Below are positions 6,218 through 15,406 of a stretch of 28,458 nt of DNA, one piece after another. Source of the DNA: a virus; IMG/VR virus record IMGVR_UViG_3300032288_003079, positions 1-28,458 of that record. One strand, given 5' to 3'. The notes under the pieces were generated by a model. That model did not search any database. It was given only the letters and a program-made list of their open reading frames with translations, and was not told the DNA's origin. Each line of letters begins with the position of its first letter. Positions within the stretch are counted from its first letter, which is position 1. The translations under genes were made by a program, and so were the position numbers.

Positions 6218-9200
6218 TTAAGTTGTGTATATAAATGGTGGATTTGGTGAAGTTTGCATTTGAACAACGTCTCCATCTGGTCCACCTGCATTATTTGTAA
6301 GCAAGAACGGATTGATTCTATAAGATCCTCTATAAGGGTATGATGTACTGCTTCCCCATTGACTATTATTTCCAACAGTGGTACCAAATACAGTTACAAG
6401 AGGCATATTTACAAACCATGTATTAAAACCAAAACCAGTACCTGTCCAGATAAAGTTCCCTGTTGATGTAGCTGCAGGTATGTTAAGATGTCCATATCCT
6501 GCATAAAATGTTTGTTGAGGAATAAATGTTTGTTGAGGAAGATTTATTGATGAAAAGCTGTTAGCTGCAAGTATAGAAAAACTGGCTAAACTTATTGTAT
6601 TAGGAAGACTAAGAGATGTTGCTATGGCTGGTCCTGAATATCCATATTGTTGTTGTAAATTTGGACCATAAAAAGTGGAATAATTTGTTACGCCCCACAA
6701 CACTTGAGTACCAGTAAAGAATTGCATTCTTGGCAGATTTACAAAATATGCACCAAATGAATATAGGAATGCATATTGCTCCATCAGTGTACATGCTGGA
6801 AGAGATATTTCAATTGGTGTATATCCAACGTTTCCACCGTTATTATACCAGTTAAGTGTAGGTTGTCTAAATGCACTATCATTAACTCTTACAACAGTGT
6901 TACCATTATCAACCACCTTTCTCAAGTTTCTGTATGAAGAAAACCTATTTGCTGGGATTGTCATGTTTCCACCACCATAAAGCTTCACCTCACATCCATA
7001 AATTTGGGGACCAGGATAACCAGATCTAATAAGTGGTACATTTTCTGTCACTGTAACAGATGTAAATGGTGTACCATTTGTAGGCAAACTGAAGAATGTG
7101 TTCCAGTTAGCCACAGTGGTACTACCTCCTACAAGTGTATCTACAACTGCTTTATCTGTAAATGTTAATTGTAAGGAAGGTCTGTCTATTGTAACAGTGT
7201 TTGCAGCCTGAAGAGCAACAACATCTGCATCTGTATCTAGTGCTGATGGTATAGTTAGTGATATAGTATTTCCAGATATACCTGTGAATACATTATTGTT
7301 TCCTGTTGTAGTTCCTAAAGCTGCGCAATAAGGAATGTTTATAGTTGTTACACTGGTGTTATTATAAAATGCATAGTTACCAATTGTAGCAAGAGCAGGG
7401 AAATCATATGATGTCACACCTGTACATCCAGCAAATGCATAGTTTCCTACACTAACTAGATCTCTGATATAATTAAACGATGTTAAGCTTGTACAATTCT
7501 CAAAACAATTGTCTCCAATTGTATATGCATTTTGCAAATTAATATCATTGAGAACTGTGCAATCTTTAAACGCTCTTGCTCCATATGCTGTTGCCACTTG
7601 AAGTCTTGCAGAAGTTAGTGACGTACATCCATTAAATGCATCATCCCCAATACCAACAATTGAAAAAGAAGTGCCTTCTAAATAAGGTCCTTCATCTGGA
7701 CCATCCAAAATGGTTATTAAATTTGTATTTCCACTAAAAGTTCCATTAGGAATAGTTACACCTGCACCACCATAACAGGTGACCATTTTACCAATCCTAT
7801 TTATACTCACTCTTCCGTATGGTGTGGCATTTCCAACAGTGGCAAATTTTGCATTAACTGAAGCAACATCAATTGTTCCCCCAAAAAATGCTAATGCTGA
7901 TGCTGCAGAATCAAAGGTGATTCTTAAACCTGAAGGATATGTAGCAGTGTATGTATTAGTAACTGTATTATTAGCATTCAGGTATACCAAATCTCCATCA
8001 GGAAGACCAGCATTAACTGTATATAAATCTTGTTGAATATTTAAAGAAATGTTTTTTCCAGTTATTCCAGCAAATACACCATTGTCTCCAGTGGTGCTTC
8101 CTAAATAGTCACAATATGGTATTGACAAACTTGTCATAGCAGTGCATCCAGCAAATGCCCCATCACCAATACTAGTGACATTAGAAAAACTAAACCCTGT
8201 TGTTAATGTAGAGTTTTGAAAAGCATATTGAGGAATAGATAACAAACCTAGTGAAAATCCTTTGAATATTTTTGAATTTGCAAAACAATATTGCCCAATT
8301 GTAGATAGAAAAGAAGGAGAAAGACTTGTATTTGATGGATGAAATCTTGGAGATATAGATCCAGCTCCTTCAAAAGCATAATCTCCAATAGAAGTGACTG
8401 CTGGAAAAGGTGAATAACCAGATGATTTTCCACCCCAGTACAAAAAACCTAAATAACCACATCCCTGAAAAGCATTATTACCTATAGTTGTTGCATACAC
8501 TAAATAAATATCTCTTATTCCTGAATTTTTAAATGCACTATTTCCAATAATTTTAACACGTGACTCATCTACATTAGTATTATTAACAACTTCATCATAA
8601 TAAAGAAGACCAGATACATTTTCAAATAGAGATGGTTTGAGTGTGCGATCTCCAATTGCACCTGCAAGATTTACTATTGGATAGTTTTGAGGATATGATG
8701 CACCTGGAACAGCTGTAATTACTGATGTAAAAACAGCACCATTTGCAGGGAGATCAAATAATGTATTCCAGCTTGCTACATTGTTGTATGTAGGCACCAA
8801 ACTAGATATTGTTGACAAAGTATCAAATCCTATAAGTGTAGATCTTAAAGAATTTGTGTATGTAACTGTATTATTTGCTACAAGATATAATATATCTCCG
8901 TCAGGACCAGAGGAGTTGTTAGTTAACACTGTATTGTTAAATACAGCATAGCTAATTGTTTTTCCAGTGATGCCTAGAAATATATTATCATCTCCAGATG
9001 TGGCTCCCAATTGGGTAGCAAATGGAAGATATATGTAATTAACTCCTGTACATCCAGCAAAAACATTTGTTCCGAATATGTATATACATCTAGGAAAAAA
9101 CAAACCATCTAGAGAACTACAGTTGTAAAATCCATAATCAGAAATTTGTCCAATATAAGAAGCAACACTTATTGTAGATAGATTAACACATCCATAAAAC

Positions 9201-10096
9201 ATATAATTAGATACAGACACTACATTAGATTCACCATTCACTGTAAAACTAGTCAAAGATGTACAGTTGTAAAACACATATCCCTGAAACCAACTCATGT
9301 TAGGATTAATACTAGAAATTGTAACTGATGTTACATCAGATCCAGCAAATGCATACTGACCAAATTGACCAAGTTTGTCAAATGTTATATCTCCTACATT
9401 TGTTGCATTTTCAAAACCATTAAATCCTATATAGCCAACTTTTTCAAAAGGAAAATCATCAGGAATATATGCTCCTTTAAAAGCACGATCATAAATAGTA
9501 ATTGCTATATCCTCATTAAGATTTAAAGTTGTTAAACTTGTACAGTTAGTAAATGAATCAGATTGTACAATAGAAACTAAAGGAAGATTTACATAGCTTA
9601 AACTTGTACATCCAAAAAAACATGCATTATCTATCTGCGTAACAGATGGAAAATCTACATATTCTAAATTTGTACAGTTAGAGAATGCATTAAAAGAGAT
9701 TTGACTAATACAACCTTCATCTATAACTTTTAATAGGTGTATATCTCCATCAAAAGGAACACTAGCATAAGTTCCAGTGCTTATACCTGATCTGCCTTTA
9801 AGTTGTATCTCACCGTCAGGAGTTATTATTACAGATACAAATTTTGTTGTATTAAATAAGGTGTTCCAATCATTTACATCATTAGGATTTGCAACTGGAG
9901 CATTTGCTGGATTGTCAAATATTAATCTAAGAGTGTAATATGTAGGACGAACAACTGGAGGACAACATTCACTATATGGAATCTCTTCCCAATCACCCAC
10001 TGCTGGTTTAGAGTTATTTATAGATAAACTTCCAGGAACTAAATATCCCTGTTTGTCATATTTAACATAAGCCTTTAGATTATTATTAATTGACAT
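6218..10096 (-). CDS. 1292-aa BspA-type leucine-rich-repeat adhesin with fourfold internal duplication
   Basis: Residues 1-48 are the 'A' head (LKAYVKYDKQGYLVPGSL ... WEEIPYSECC) shared with three downstream genes. The rest is four tandem units at about 55-415, 416-716, 723-971 and 975-1292. Each starts with a short beta domain (such as WNTLFDLPANGAVFTSV), continues with LRR_5/BspA repeats (for example FNGCTSLTS, IGNYAFYNNTSVTT), and closes with a 'G.TIS...PDGDVVYL.ANNTVT' segment. BspA-type LRRs bind proteins and surfaces, so this is a probable receptor-binding fibre. Unit IV is most diverged and has lost many Leu-rich repeats. Its start overlaps the next gene by 11 nt. Confidence 0.92.
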   Translation of the reverse strand: MSINNNLKAYVKYDKQGYLVPGSLSINNSKPAVGDWEEIPYSECCPPVVRPTYYTLRLIFDNPANAPVANPNDVNDWNTLFNTTKFVSVIITPDGEIQLKGRSGISTGTYASVPFDGDIHLLKVIDEGCISQISFNAFSNCTNLEYVDFPSVTQIDNACFFGCTSLSYVNLPLVSIVQSDSFTNCTSLTTLNLNEDIAITIYDRAFKGAYIPDDFPFEKVGYIGFNGFENATNVGDITFDKLGQFGQYAFAGSDVTSVTISSINPNMSWFQGYVFYNCTSLTSFTVNGESNVVSVSNYMFYGCVNLSTISVASYIGQISDYGFYNCSSLDGLFFPRCIYIFGTNVFAGCTGVNYIYLPFATQLGATSGDDNIFLGITGKTISYAVFNNTVLTNNSSGPDGDILYLVANNTVTYTNSLRSTLIGFDTLSTISSLVPTYNNVASWNTLFDLPANGAVFTSVITAVPGASYPQNYPIVNLAGAIGDRTLKPSLFENVSGLLYYDEVVNNTNVDESRVKIIGNSAFKNSGIRDIYLVYATTIGNNAFQGCGYLGFLYWGGKSSGYSPFPAVTSIGDYAFEGAGSISPRFHPSNTSLSPSFLSTIGQYCFANSKIFKGFSLGLLSIPQYAFQNSTLTTGFSFSNVTSIGDGAFAGCTAMTSLSIPYCDYLGSTTGDNGVFAGITGKNISLNIQQDLYTVNAGLPDGDLVYLNANNTVTNTYTATYPSGLRITFDSAASALAFFGGTIDVASVNAKFATVGNATPYGRVSINRIGKMVTCYGGAGVTIPNGTFSGNTNLITILDGPDEGPYLEGTSFSIVGIGDDAFNGCTSLTSARLQVATAYGARAFKDCTVLNDINLQNAYTIGDNCFENCTSLTSFNYIRDLVSVGNYAFAGCTGVTSYDFPALATIGNYAFYNNTSVTTINIPYCAALGTTTGNNNVFTGISGNTISLTIPSALDTDADVVALQAANTVTIDRPSLQLTFTDKAVVDTLVGGSTTVANWNTFFSLPTNGTPFTSVTVTENVPLIRSGYPGPQIYGCEVKLYGGGNMTIPANRFSSYRNLRKVVDNGNTVVRVNDSAFRQPTLNWYNNGGNVGYTPIEISLPACTLMEQYAFLYSFGAYFVNLPRMQFFTGTQVLWGVTNYSTFYGPNLQQQYGYSGPAIATSLSLPNTISLASFSILAANSFSSINLPQQTFIPQQTFYAGYGHLNIPAATSTGNFIWTGTGFGFNTWFVNMPLVTVFGTTVGNNSQWGSSTSYPYRGSYRINPFLLTNNAGGPDGDVVQMQTSPNPPFIYTT

Positions 10097-10376
10097 TTTT
10101 CAATATGTTTGTAAGTTGATCTATAATATAATTCTTAACATCAATTTCGCTATACATGACAGGGATGTCCATTTCTACAGCAACATCTTTTATTACATTG
10201 TTTACATCTTCATATGAAAACAAAACTAACACTCTTTTATTGGATGCACCTATTATGTTGTAATAGTTTCTCTTCTTTCTAGCTGGTGTATTCCCATCTA
10301 CATTAAATATTGTAGCATAATTGGGACCTTTTTCATACCCTGCCAGTCTTATAGATTTTTCAATTAAACTATTCAT
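10086..10376 (-). CDS. Hypothetical 96-aa protein between two A-head adhesins
   Basis: It begins MNSLIEKSIRLAGYEKGPNY. A hydrophobic strand (RVLVLFSYEDVN) and a C-terminal amphipathic helix (DVKNYIIDQLTNILKN) suggest a small alpha/beta fold. No family is recognised. It overlaps the 1292-aa gene by 11 nt and the 490-aa gene by 4 nt (ATGA), so it is clearly part of the operon. A dedicated assembly factor for an adjacent adhesin is one possibility. Confidence 0.75.
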   Translation of the reverse strand: MNSLIEKSIRLAGYEKGPNYATIFNVDGNTPARKKRNYYNIIGASNKRVLVLFSYEDVNNVIKDVAVEMDIPVMYSEIDVKNYIIDQLTNILKNVN

Positions 10377-11845
10377 GACAATGGTGTTTTTGTTACAGTT
10401 ATATCATTCGTTGATGCAGTGTATGTTATCTCAGTTTCATTATATTCATCAAAATAGTTAGAATCTGAAATAGTAAGTGATATGTTTACAGGTGTAACTG
10501 GTGAATCTGTTATATCAAATTTGTCTGTTATATCTGCAAACGTAAAGTCACCAAATGTTCCTAATGTTTGTTCATTTGGTGAAAGTTTGATTAAAAGATC
10601 TGCAGGAGTTGGTCCATAACTAGGGCTCCACGCAGCAATTACGATTACACCATTCTTATATTCAACTGGATCATTTGCTATATTCCATCCTCCCATATAA
10701 AGGTTTGTAGGAGTGCCACCTGGAGCATACGTTACAGCAGTGATCCATTGTCTTTCTCCTAAAGAATTAAATTTAACAACAATCATTCTACTATTATAGT
10801 CAGGATCAACATTGTTCCAATAACCGTCATCAAAATTATAAATCCAAAAAACATCACCTACAGGAGAAACAACACATGAGTAGAGTTCTATCTCATAGGT
10901 TGTTACTGGAGATATTCCACCTTTTGCCCAAACCACCTGACTGTCTGCATCTAATTTCACCACTGATAAACCATCATCAATCACCATGTAAGAATTTCCT
11001 AAAGCATCTATTGCCAAAGAACTTTGATATTCATACGAATTATTAAGTGAGTTAAGATAGACACTTGTAATAATATTAAAATTACTATCAAGTTTTATAA
11101 AAACTCCACCACTATAGTAGTCTGGGTAACTGTAATAGTATGTTCCACAAATATATATATTTCCAGAATCATCTATAAACGGAATACTATATGACTCTGT
11201 ATAACCATTGTCACTGATACCTGAAAAGTCAATTTGTTTTTGAGTAATTACAGCTCCTGTATTAGGATTAATTTTTACAATAAAAAATAATAAATCATAA
11301 TCTATTGCAAACATGATTATGTTGCCTGTTTTGTCAAATGCTATTCCTAAAATAGTTATTGAATCAACAAATCCCCAACCTTTTGACCATACAACAGACC
11401 CATCCTTTGATTTTAGTTTTGCTAATCCATACTCACCCATTGAATATAAATCACCATCTGGTGAAATTTTCATAGTAGAAGTAGTCATATATAACTCAGA
11501 AATGTCGTAAGAAACATTCCATACAAGATCTCCAGATTTATTAAATTTCAAAAACTGATAAAATCCATTATCACCCAGGAAATTATAGATGTTGCAATCA
11601 TTTCCAACTACAGCTGCTGTTGGGTAGGTTAAACTGAACATTTCTATTTCATTTATCCAAAACCCACCACCTGCACATGAAATGTCTCCTGGACAACACT
11701 TCACTGTATCCACCTCTTTCCATATACCTGGATCCTTAGGAGGTTGCTCTCTAAATATAAGGCTGCCAGGTACAATCTTCTGACCATTGTGAAGATTGTA
11801 CTTGACATATGCCTTTAAATGCTTTCTTATATTAAAGCCAGCCAT
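10373..11845 (-). CDS. 490-aa A-head adhesin with beta-propeller-like repeats
   Basis: Residues 1-52 form the A head (HLKAYVKYNLHNGQKIVPGS ... IWKEVDTVKCC). Then come repeats of the SBBP/PQQ-like kind: LKFNKSGDLVWNVSYD, ISPDGDLYSMGEYGLAKL, GIAFDKTGNIIMFAID, SIPFIDDSGNIYICGTYY, AIDALGNSYMVIDDG, VVSPVGDVFWIYNFD. The pattern 'D..GN.Y..G......KLD..G..VWAK' marks beta-propeller blades; I count about six to seven. A C-terminal beta domain follows at about 445-490. Probable surface-binding tail protein with the same virion anchor as its neighbours. Confidence 0.88.
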   Translation of the reverse strand: MAGFNIRKHLKAYVKYNLHNGQKIVPGSLIFREQPPKDPGIWKEVDTVKCCPGDISCAGGGFWINEIEMFSLTYPTAAVVGNDCNIYNFLGDNGFYQFLKFNKSGDLVWNVSYDISELYMTTSTMKISPDGDLYSMGEYGLAKLKSKDGSVVWSKGWGFVDSITILGIAFDKTGNIIMFAIDYDLLFFIVKINPNTGAVITQKQIDFSGISDNGYTESYSIPFIDDSGNIYICGTYYYSYPDYYSGGVFIKLDSNFNIITSVYLNSLNNSYEYQSSLAIDALGNSYMVIDDGLSVVKLDADSQVVWAKGGISPVTTYEIELYSCVVSPVGDVFWIYNFDDGYWNNVDPDYNSRMIVVKFNSLGERQWITAVTYAPGGTPTNLYMGGWNIANDPVEYKNGVIVIAAWSPSYGPTPADLLIKLSPNEQTLGTFGDFTFADITDKFDITDSPVTPVNISLTISDSNYFDEYNETEITYTASTNDITVTKTPLS

Positions 11846-11856
11846 GTGTTATTTGT

Positions 11857-12096
11857 TTATGGAGCTGCAGTGGTGGTGGTAGTTGTTGTACTACTGGTGC
11901 TAGTGCTAGTTGTAGTAGTTGTGCTGCTAGTGCTAGTGGTGGTGGTTGTGAAATAAGGATCACAACATTCGTATGCTTGGATTTGTTCCCAGTTACCCAC
12001 CTTAGGTTCAGAACGTTGGAGGATGTTACCTCCAGCAATCACCCTTCCATTACCGTCATATCTAACGTATGCTTTTAAATCTCTTTTGTTACTCAT
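11857..12096 (-). CDS. 79-aa minimal A-head protein with poly-Thr/Ser tail
   Basis: Residues 1-49 are the complete A head (LKAYVRYDGNGRVIAGGN ... WEQIQAYECC). From residue 50 it is almost pure Thr and Ser, and it stops right after TTTTAAP. In other proteins of this phage such a Thr tract leads into another domain, so this looks like a head plus linker without its binding body. The DNA after the stop resembles that after the 47-aa mini-gene at 13340 (GCAGCTCCATA then A-rich), pointing to common origin. It may be a capping subunit, a glycan carrier, or an acceptor cassette for domain exchange. Confidence 0.85.
   Translation of the reverse strand: MSNKRDLKAYVRYDGNGRVIAGGNILQRSEPKVGNWEQIQAYECCDPYFTTTTTSTSSTTTTTSTSTSSTTTTTTTAAP
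11869..11949 (-). repeat. Low-complexity ACN/AGN triplet tract coding a Thr/Ser tail
   Basis: Twenty-seven successive codons specify only Thr or Ser, mainly ACT, ACC, ACA and AGC. The synonymous positions vary, so this is not a pure microsatellite, but it is close enough for slippage or recombination with similar tracts at 23698-23862 and 24148-24264. Confidence 0.85.
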
Positions 12097-12106
12097 GTCT
12101 TAAATT

Positions 12107-12295
12107 TTATAGTGGTGGAGCTTCAGTTGTGGTGGTGGTAGTAGTGGTTTCATTGCAGCACTCGTAAGCTGGTATCTCTACCCATTTACCCACCTTAGGC
12201 TTCTTCCTTCTAAGGATTAGGCTGCTAGGGACTATTCTCCCAGAACCGTCAAAGCGTACATAAGCTTTGAGAGGGCGTTTGTCAATTGTGGCCAT
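12107..12295 (-). CDS. 62-aa minimal A-head protein with short poly-Thr tail
   Basis: Residues 1-47 form the A head in what looks like its clearest form (LKAYVRFDGSGRIVPSSL, PKVGKWVEIPAYECC). Then come Asn-Glu, eight Thr and EAPPL, after which it stops. The same TTTEAP linker ending occurs inside the 346-aa protein at 23341. It overlaps the upstream glycosyltransferase gene by 14 nt. As with the next gene, no body domain follows the linker. Confidence 0.85.
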   Translation of the reverse strand: MATIDKRPLKAYVRFDGSGRIVPSSLILRRKKPKVGKWVEIPAYECCNETTTTTTTTEAPPL

Positions 12296-13307
12296 AATCT
12301 AAATTATATTTGTTTTTAATATTGAATAACTGTTTTAAGTAGTAGTGATTACAGAGTGTCCTACTCTTCTCACTATCAAGCACCTCGTAGATGTGTGGGT
12401 CTTTAAAAGGACTATCACCTGTGTGGTATTTGCCCTTATAGAATGTAGGAATGTCACCCTGACTATCTCCTACAATCCCTGCATTATGCAGGATGCCCAC
12501 TCTATCAAGTTTGGATATATTATCTGAGCTCCATGCAAATTCCATTTCTGGAATGTTTTTTGTCTCTTGTTCCCTCAACCAGAGGTTCCAGAGAACAGCC
12601 CACATATCTGCACACCAAGATTGATATCCTTTACTTTCGTTCTCGAAGTAATCTTTATTTATATTTCTGAGGTAGGTTCTGATGATTAAGCAATCATTCA
12701 ACACCTTTTCCCAGAAGCTTGCGCCTATGTTCTTCAGGAGATATTGTGCACCCCCTGAATGTTCATTGTTACGCTCACAGATTTCCCTAGTGATTCCTAT
12801 CATACTTGTAACCTCTGATAGAACATCCCTAGTTTTGTATTCCTCCAGTTTCTCTGGAAGAACATCTTTAATCTTACTATCAAAATATGAAGCGTTGATG
12901 TAACTGTTTGTATCTGAGAGATAGCATACATCATCCTCCAGGTAGCTGTCTATGTTGAAGTTCTCTGTGAAAACAACATCGCTGTCACAATAGAACACAG
13001 CTTTGTTCACCATTTCTGGGTGAGCCTGGAAGTATTTCATCAATGAATAAGGGCGCAACACAGGAATGTACACCTTCAACATTTGGCTAATCTTGTCCTC
13101 ATCCTTGACATAAAAAAACTCAGATTCTGGATAGAGATCTGCTACCTTTTGCCATGCTTCATTCCTTTCTCTGAAGTCTGGAGTGAACACTAGAACAATA
13201 GCTTTATCAGAATGTCCAAGTGTTTTGAGACTTTCTAGCCACATGTGCACTTGCCAGATGTAATAATTATCGTCTGGTTGTGCACAGATGAATTTCAAAT
13301 CCTTCAT
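12282..13307 (-). CDS. GT-A type glycosyltransferase, 341 aa
   Basis: The N-terminus KFICAQPDDNYYIWQVHMWL followed by alternating strands and helices, and the FYCDSDVVF motif (D108, D110: the DxD metal and nucleotide-sugar site), indicate a GT-A glycosyltransferase. Later segments (NNEHSGGAQYLLKNIGASFW, CADMWAVLWNLW, GILHNAGI) fit acceptor and C-terminal elements of such enzymes. Acceptor and sugar cannot be read from sequence. The gene lies between two Thr-tailed mini-genes (12107 and 13340) in the adhesin operon, so tail-protein glycosylation is a natural hypothesis; modification of host glycans is the alternative. Confidence 0.85.
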   Translation of the reverse strand: MKDLKFICAQPDDNYYIWQVHMWLESLKTLGHSDKAIVLVFTPDFRERNEAWQKVADLYPESEFFYVKDEDKISQMLKVYIPVLRPYSLMKYFQAHPEMVNKAVFYCDSDVVFTENFNIDSYLEDDVCYLSDTNSYINASYFDSKIKDVLPEKLEEYKTRDVLSEVTSMIGITREICERNNEHSGGAQYLLKNIGASFWEKVLNDCLIIRTYLRNINKDYFENESKGYQSWCADMWAVLWNLWLREQETKNIPEMEFAWSSDNISKLDRVGILHNAGIVGDSQGDIPTFYKGKYHTGDSPFKDPHIYEVLDSEKSRTLCNHYYLKQLFNIKNKYNLDYGHN

Positions 13308-13339
13308 ATATGTAGATGTTTGTTGGTTTTATGTTTGCT

Positions 13340-13483
13340 CTATGGAGCTGCTGTAGTTGTGGTGGTAGTGGTGCTAGGAACCAATTGAGCTGTCACCTTA
13401 ATCAACCTATCCAATTGCTTGGAGATTTGTTGAAGAAGATTAGCTTCATTGCTCCATCCTATTTGTTTGTTAGATATTCCCAT
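13340..13483 (-). CDS. 47-aa minimal B-head protein with poly-Thr tail
   Basis: This short gene starts MGISNKQIGWSNEANLLQQI and continues SKQLDRLIKVTAQLVPS, then seven Thr, AAP and stop. The first 37 residues are the 'B' head found at the start of the 633-aa and 444-aa proteins (IPNRQIGWSNESNLLWQI, IPNKQIGWTQEANLLWGI). It therefore parallels the A-head mini-proteins: anchor plus Thr tail, no body. It ends 32 nt before the glycosyltransferase and starts 4 nt after the 633-aa fibre gene. Confidence 0.85.
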   Translation of the reverse strand: MGISNKQIGWSNEANLLQQISKQLDRLIKVTAQLVPSTTTTTTTAAP

Positions 13484-13487
13484 TTTA

Positions 13488-15389
13488 TTATGCGTTTACA
13501 TTCACTACAGTGAATACATCAGATGCGTTATAGTAACCAAGTCTGACAGTTCCTGCACTATTCTTAAATATTTGTTTAGAATAATCACCATAAATTATTG
13601 TAGCTGTTGAGAGGTCAGCTAATACACTTGATTCTTTTACTTCTATATATCTAATTTTTTTATTTACTAGTGAACCACTATTATTAAGACTAAGGTTAGA
13701 ATTATTTAATATATTATATTCAATTTCATTTCTATTTAAGCTATTAGTGGCTAATAAAGAACCAAATTCAATATAAGTATTATATAAGTTATTGTAACTC
13801 AAACCAGAATAAGTTAATGTATTACTGTAAATATTACTACCAAGTGTCAACGTATTGCCTGATATAGCAGACTGATTATCTATATTATTGTATTGAATTT
13901 TGCTGTTATAATCTAGGTCATTACCGTCAACAAAACTATTTATAACATTAGTATCTATTCTACTACTATTGTTTAATGTATTATTTTCAACAGTACCATC
14001 ATTAATTGTATTATATATAATCGTAGAAGTACTATTTAATATATTGTATCTAACAAAACTATTATTAGTTATTGTATTCTGATTAATTGATCCAACGGTT
14101 AATGTATTAGCAATTACATTACCATTACTAGTTAAAGTATTGTATTGAATACTACTTCTATTTAATTTATTATAAGTAATTTCGCTATCAACTATTGTAT
14201 TTTGAGATATTTCTGATCCGTTAGTTAATTCATTGTTTATAAAATAGCCATTTGTTAAATATATATTATATATATTACATTCTGATTCTACTAAATTTCC
14301 ACTAAGTTCACTGTTTGTTAATACAATATTATACATTCCAGTATAAAATACATCAGTTGCGTAACCTCTTGTTGTTATAATATTTTGACTCACTAAACTA
14401 TTTTTGTCTGAAATTATATTCCAAATAAAAGCTGTTTGTGTTAGTGTATTATAACTTAGCTGCTGACCAATAAAATTAATACATTCCAAATAGCTATCTT
14501 TTACATAGTTACTAGTTACACCTAATTGATATGAAAAATCAAAATCTTCAGGTCCATTACCCCATTGGAAATCTTTTATAGGGTTACCAAGATTATAATT
14601 ATTAGCTATATAAAAAGTCTCATAATTACTATCTACATCATTGTTCCACTTATCTTTTCTTCTGATGATTAAATCGTGCTCGTAATCATAATGTATAATG
14701 TCAGCTACAACATCATAGTCTACATCATTGAAAGGAACAACAGCCCAATCTGCTGAAAGAGTATATTTGTTAGTAGCAGTACCAACGTTTCCTGTTACAT
14801 TTGTCCAATGTTTACCACCCCAAATAACGTCTTGACCTATTGCATAAGAAGGACTAACACCACCTGTTACATTGGCTGTTGCTCCACTTCCATTGCTAAT
14901 GCTTGTAGCTGCAGACCAGTTACCACTTACCCACTGAAAGAAATTTTTTGCAAGATAAATTGCTGTAGCACCATTGTTTGCTGTAACAGTGTTACCGTTA
15001 TAAAATGTTCCAACAATGTTAGACATTGTTATTGTCATATAATTACTCCATATACCATAACCATTATTTGGAGTGAGCTGGCTATTTAAATATCTAGGAT
15101 TATAGAACAACCCATGACCAGCAAGGGCTAGCTTGTTTGTAGTTTCAGCTTGAAGAATGACAGTGGTGCCACCGTACAAGGGAACATCAACTCCAGAGAT
15201 AATGTATGTTGTACCTGGAACAAGTGAATTAGAACCTATAAGTGTATCCACCTGAGCTTTGGTAACCACCTCAGCTCCACTTGGAATAAGTTTGGATGTA
15301 ACACCAGTGAGCCTCTCTATTTGTTTAGCAATTTGCCAGAGAAGATTGGATTCATTTGACCAGCCTATTTGTCTATTAGGTATTGACAT
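13488..15389 (-). CDS. 633-aa B-head beta-helix tail fibre
   Basis: Residues 1-37 are the B head (QIGWSNESNLLWQIAKQIER). Then comes the same module as in the 693-aa fibre (AQVDTLIGSNSLVPGTTYII, GVDVPLYGG, LALAGHGLFYNPRY), a second shared block (VIWGGKHWTN, YDYEHDLIIRRKDKW), a long Asn/Thr/Ser-rich beta-helix repeat region ('NTL..NS.I..N.L'), and the same C-terminal cap (TATIIYGDYSKQIFKN, VRLGYYN). It is a paralogue of the product at 2261 with a different virion-attachment head. The helix rungs have diverged much more than the conserved blocks, as expected for the binding surface. Confidence 0.87.
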   Translation of the reverse strand: MSIPNRQIGWSNESNLLWQIAKQIERLTGVTSKLIPSGAEVVTKAQVDTLIGSNSLVPGTTYIISGVDVPLYGGTTVILQAETTNKLALAGHGLFYNPRYLNSQLTPNNGYGIWSNYMTITMSNIVGTFYNGNTVTANNGATAIYLAKNFFQWVSGNWSAATSISNGSGATANVTGGVSPSYAIGQDVIWGGKHWTNVTGNVGTATNKYTLSADWAVVPFNDVDYDVVADIIHYDYEHDLIIRRKDKWNNDVDSNYETFYIANNYNLGNPIKDFQWGNGPEDFDFSYQLGVTSNYVKDSYLECINFIGQQLSYNTLTQTAFIWNIISDKNSLVSQNIITTRGYATDVFYTGMYNIVLTNSELSGNLVESECNIYNIYLTNGYFINNELTNGSEISQNTIVDSEITYNKLNRSSIQYNTLTSNGNVIANTLTVGSINQNTITNNSFVRYNILNSTSTIIYNTINDGTVENNTLNNSSRIDTNVINSFVDGNDLDYNSKIQYNNIDNQSAISGNTLTLGSNIYSNTLTYSGLSYNNLYNTYIEFGSLLATNSLNRNEIEYNILNNSNLSLNNSGSLVNKKIRYIEVKESSVLADLSTATIIYGDYSKQIFKNSAGTVRLGYYNASDVFTVVNVNA

Positions 15390-15406
15390 TCTTAATATTG
15401 TTTGTT

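Noticed and set aside
8248-8433. Short Leu-rich ORF inside the BspA-type gene, and similar small ORFs at 7779 and 6609
   Set aside because: They lie wholly inside the 1292-aa gene in other frames or on the other strand and have no start context or motif.
11832-12038. Minus-strand ORF rich in Pro, Leu and Gln over the Thr tract
   Set aside because: It is the frame-shifted reading of the Thr/Ser triplets of the 79-aa gene. I considered a programmed frameshift product but saw no slippery site with a downstream structure.
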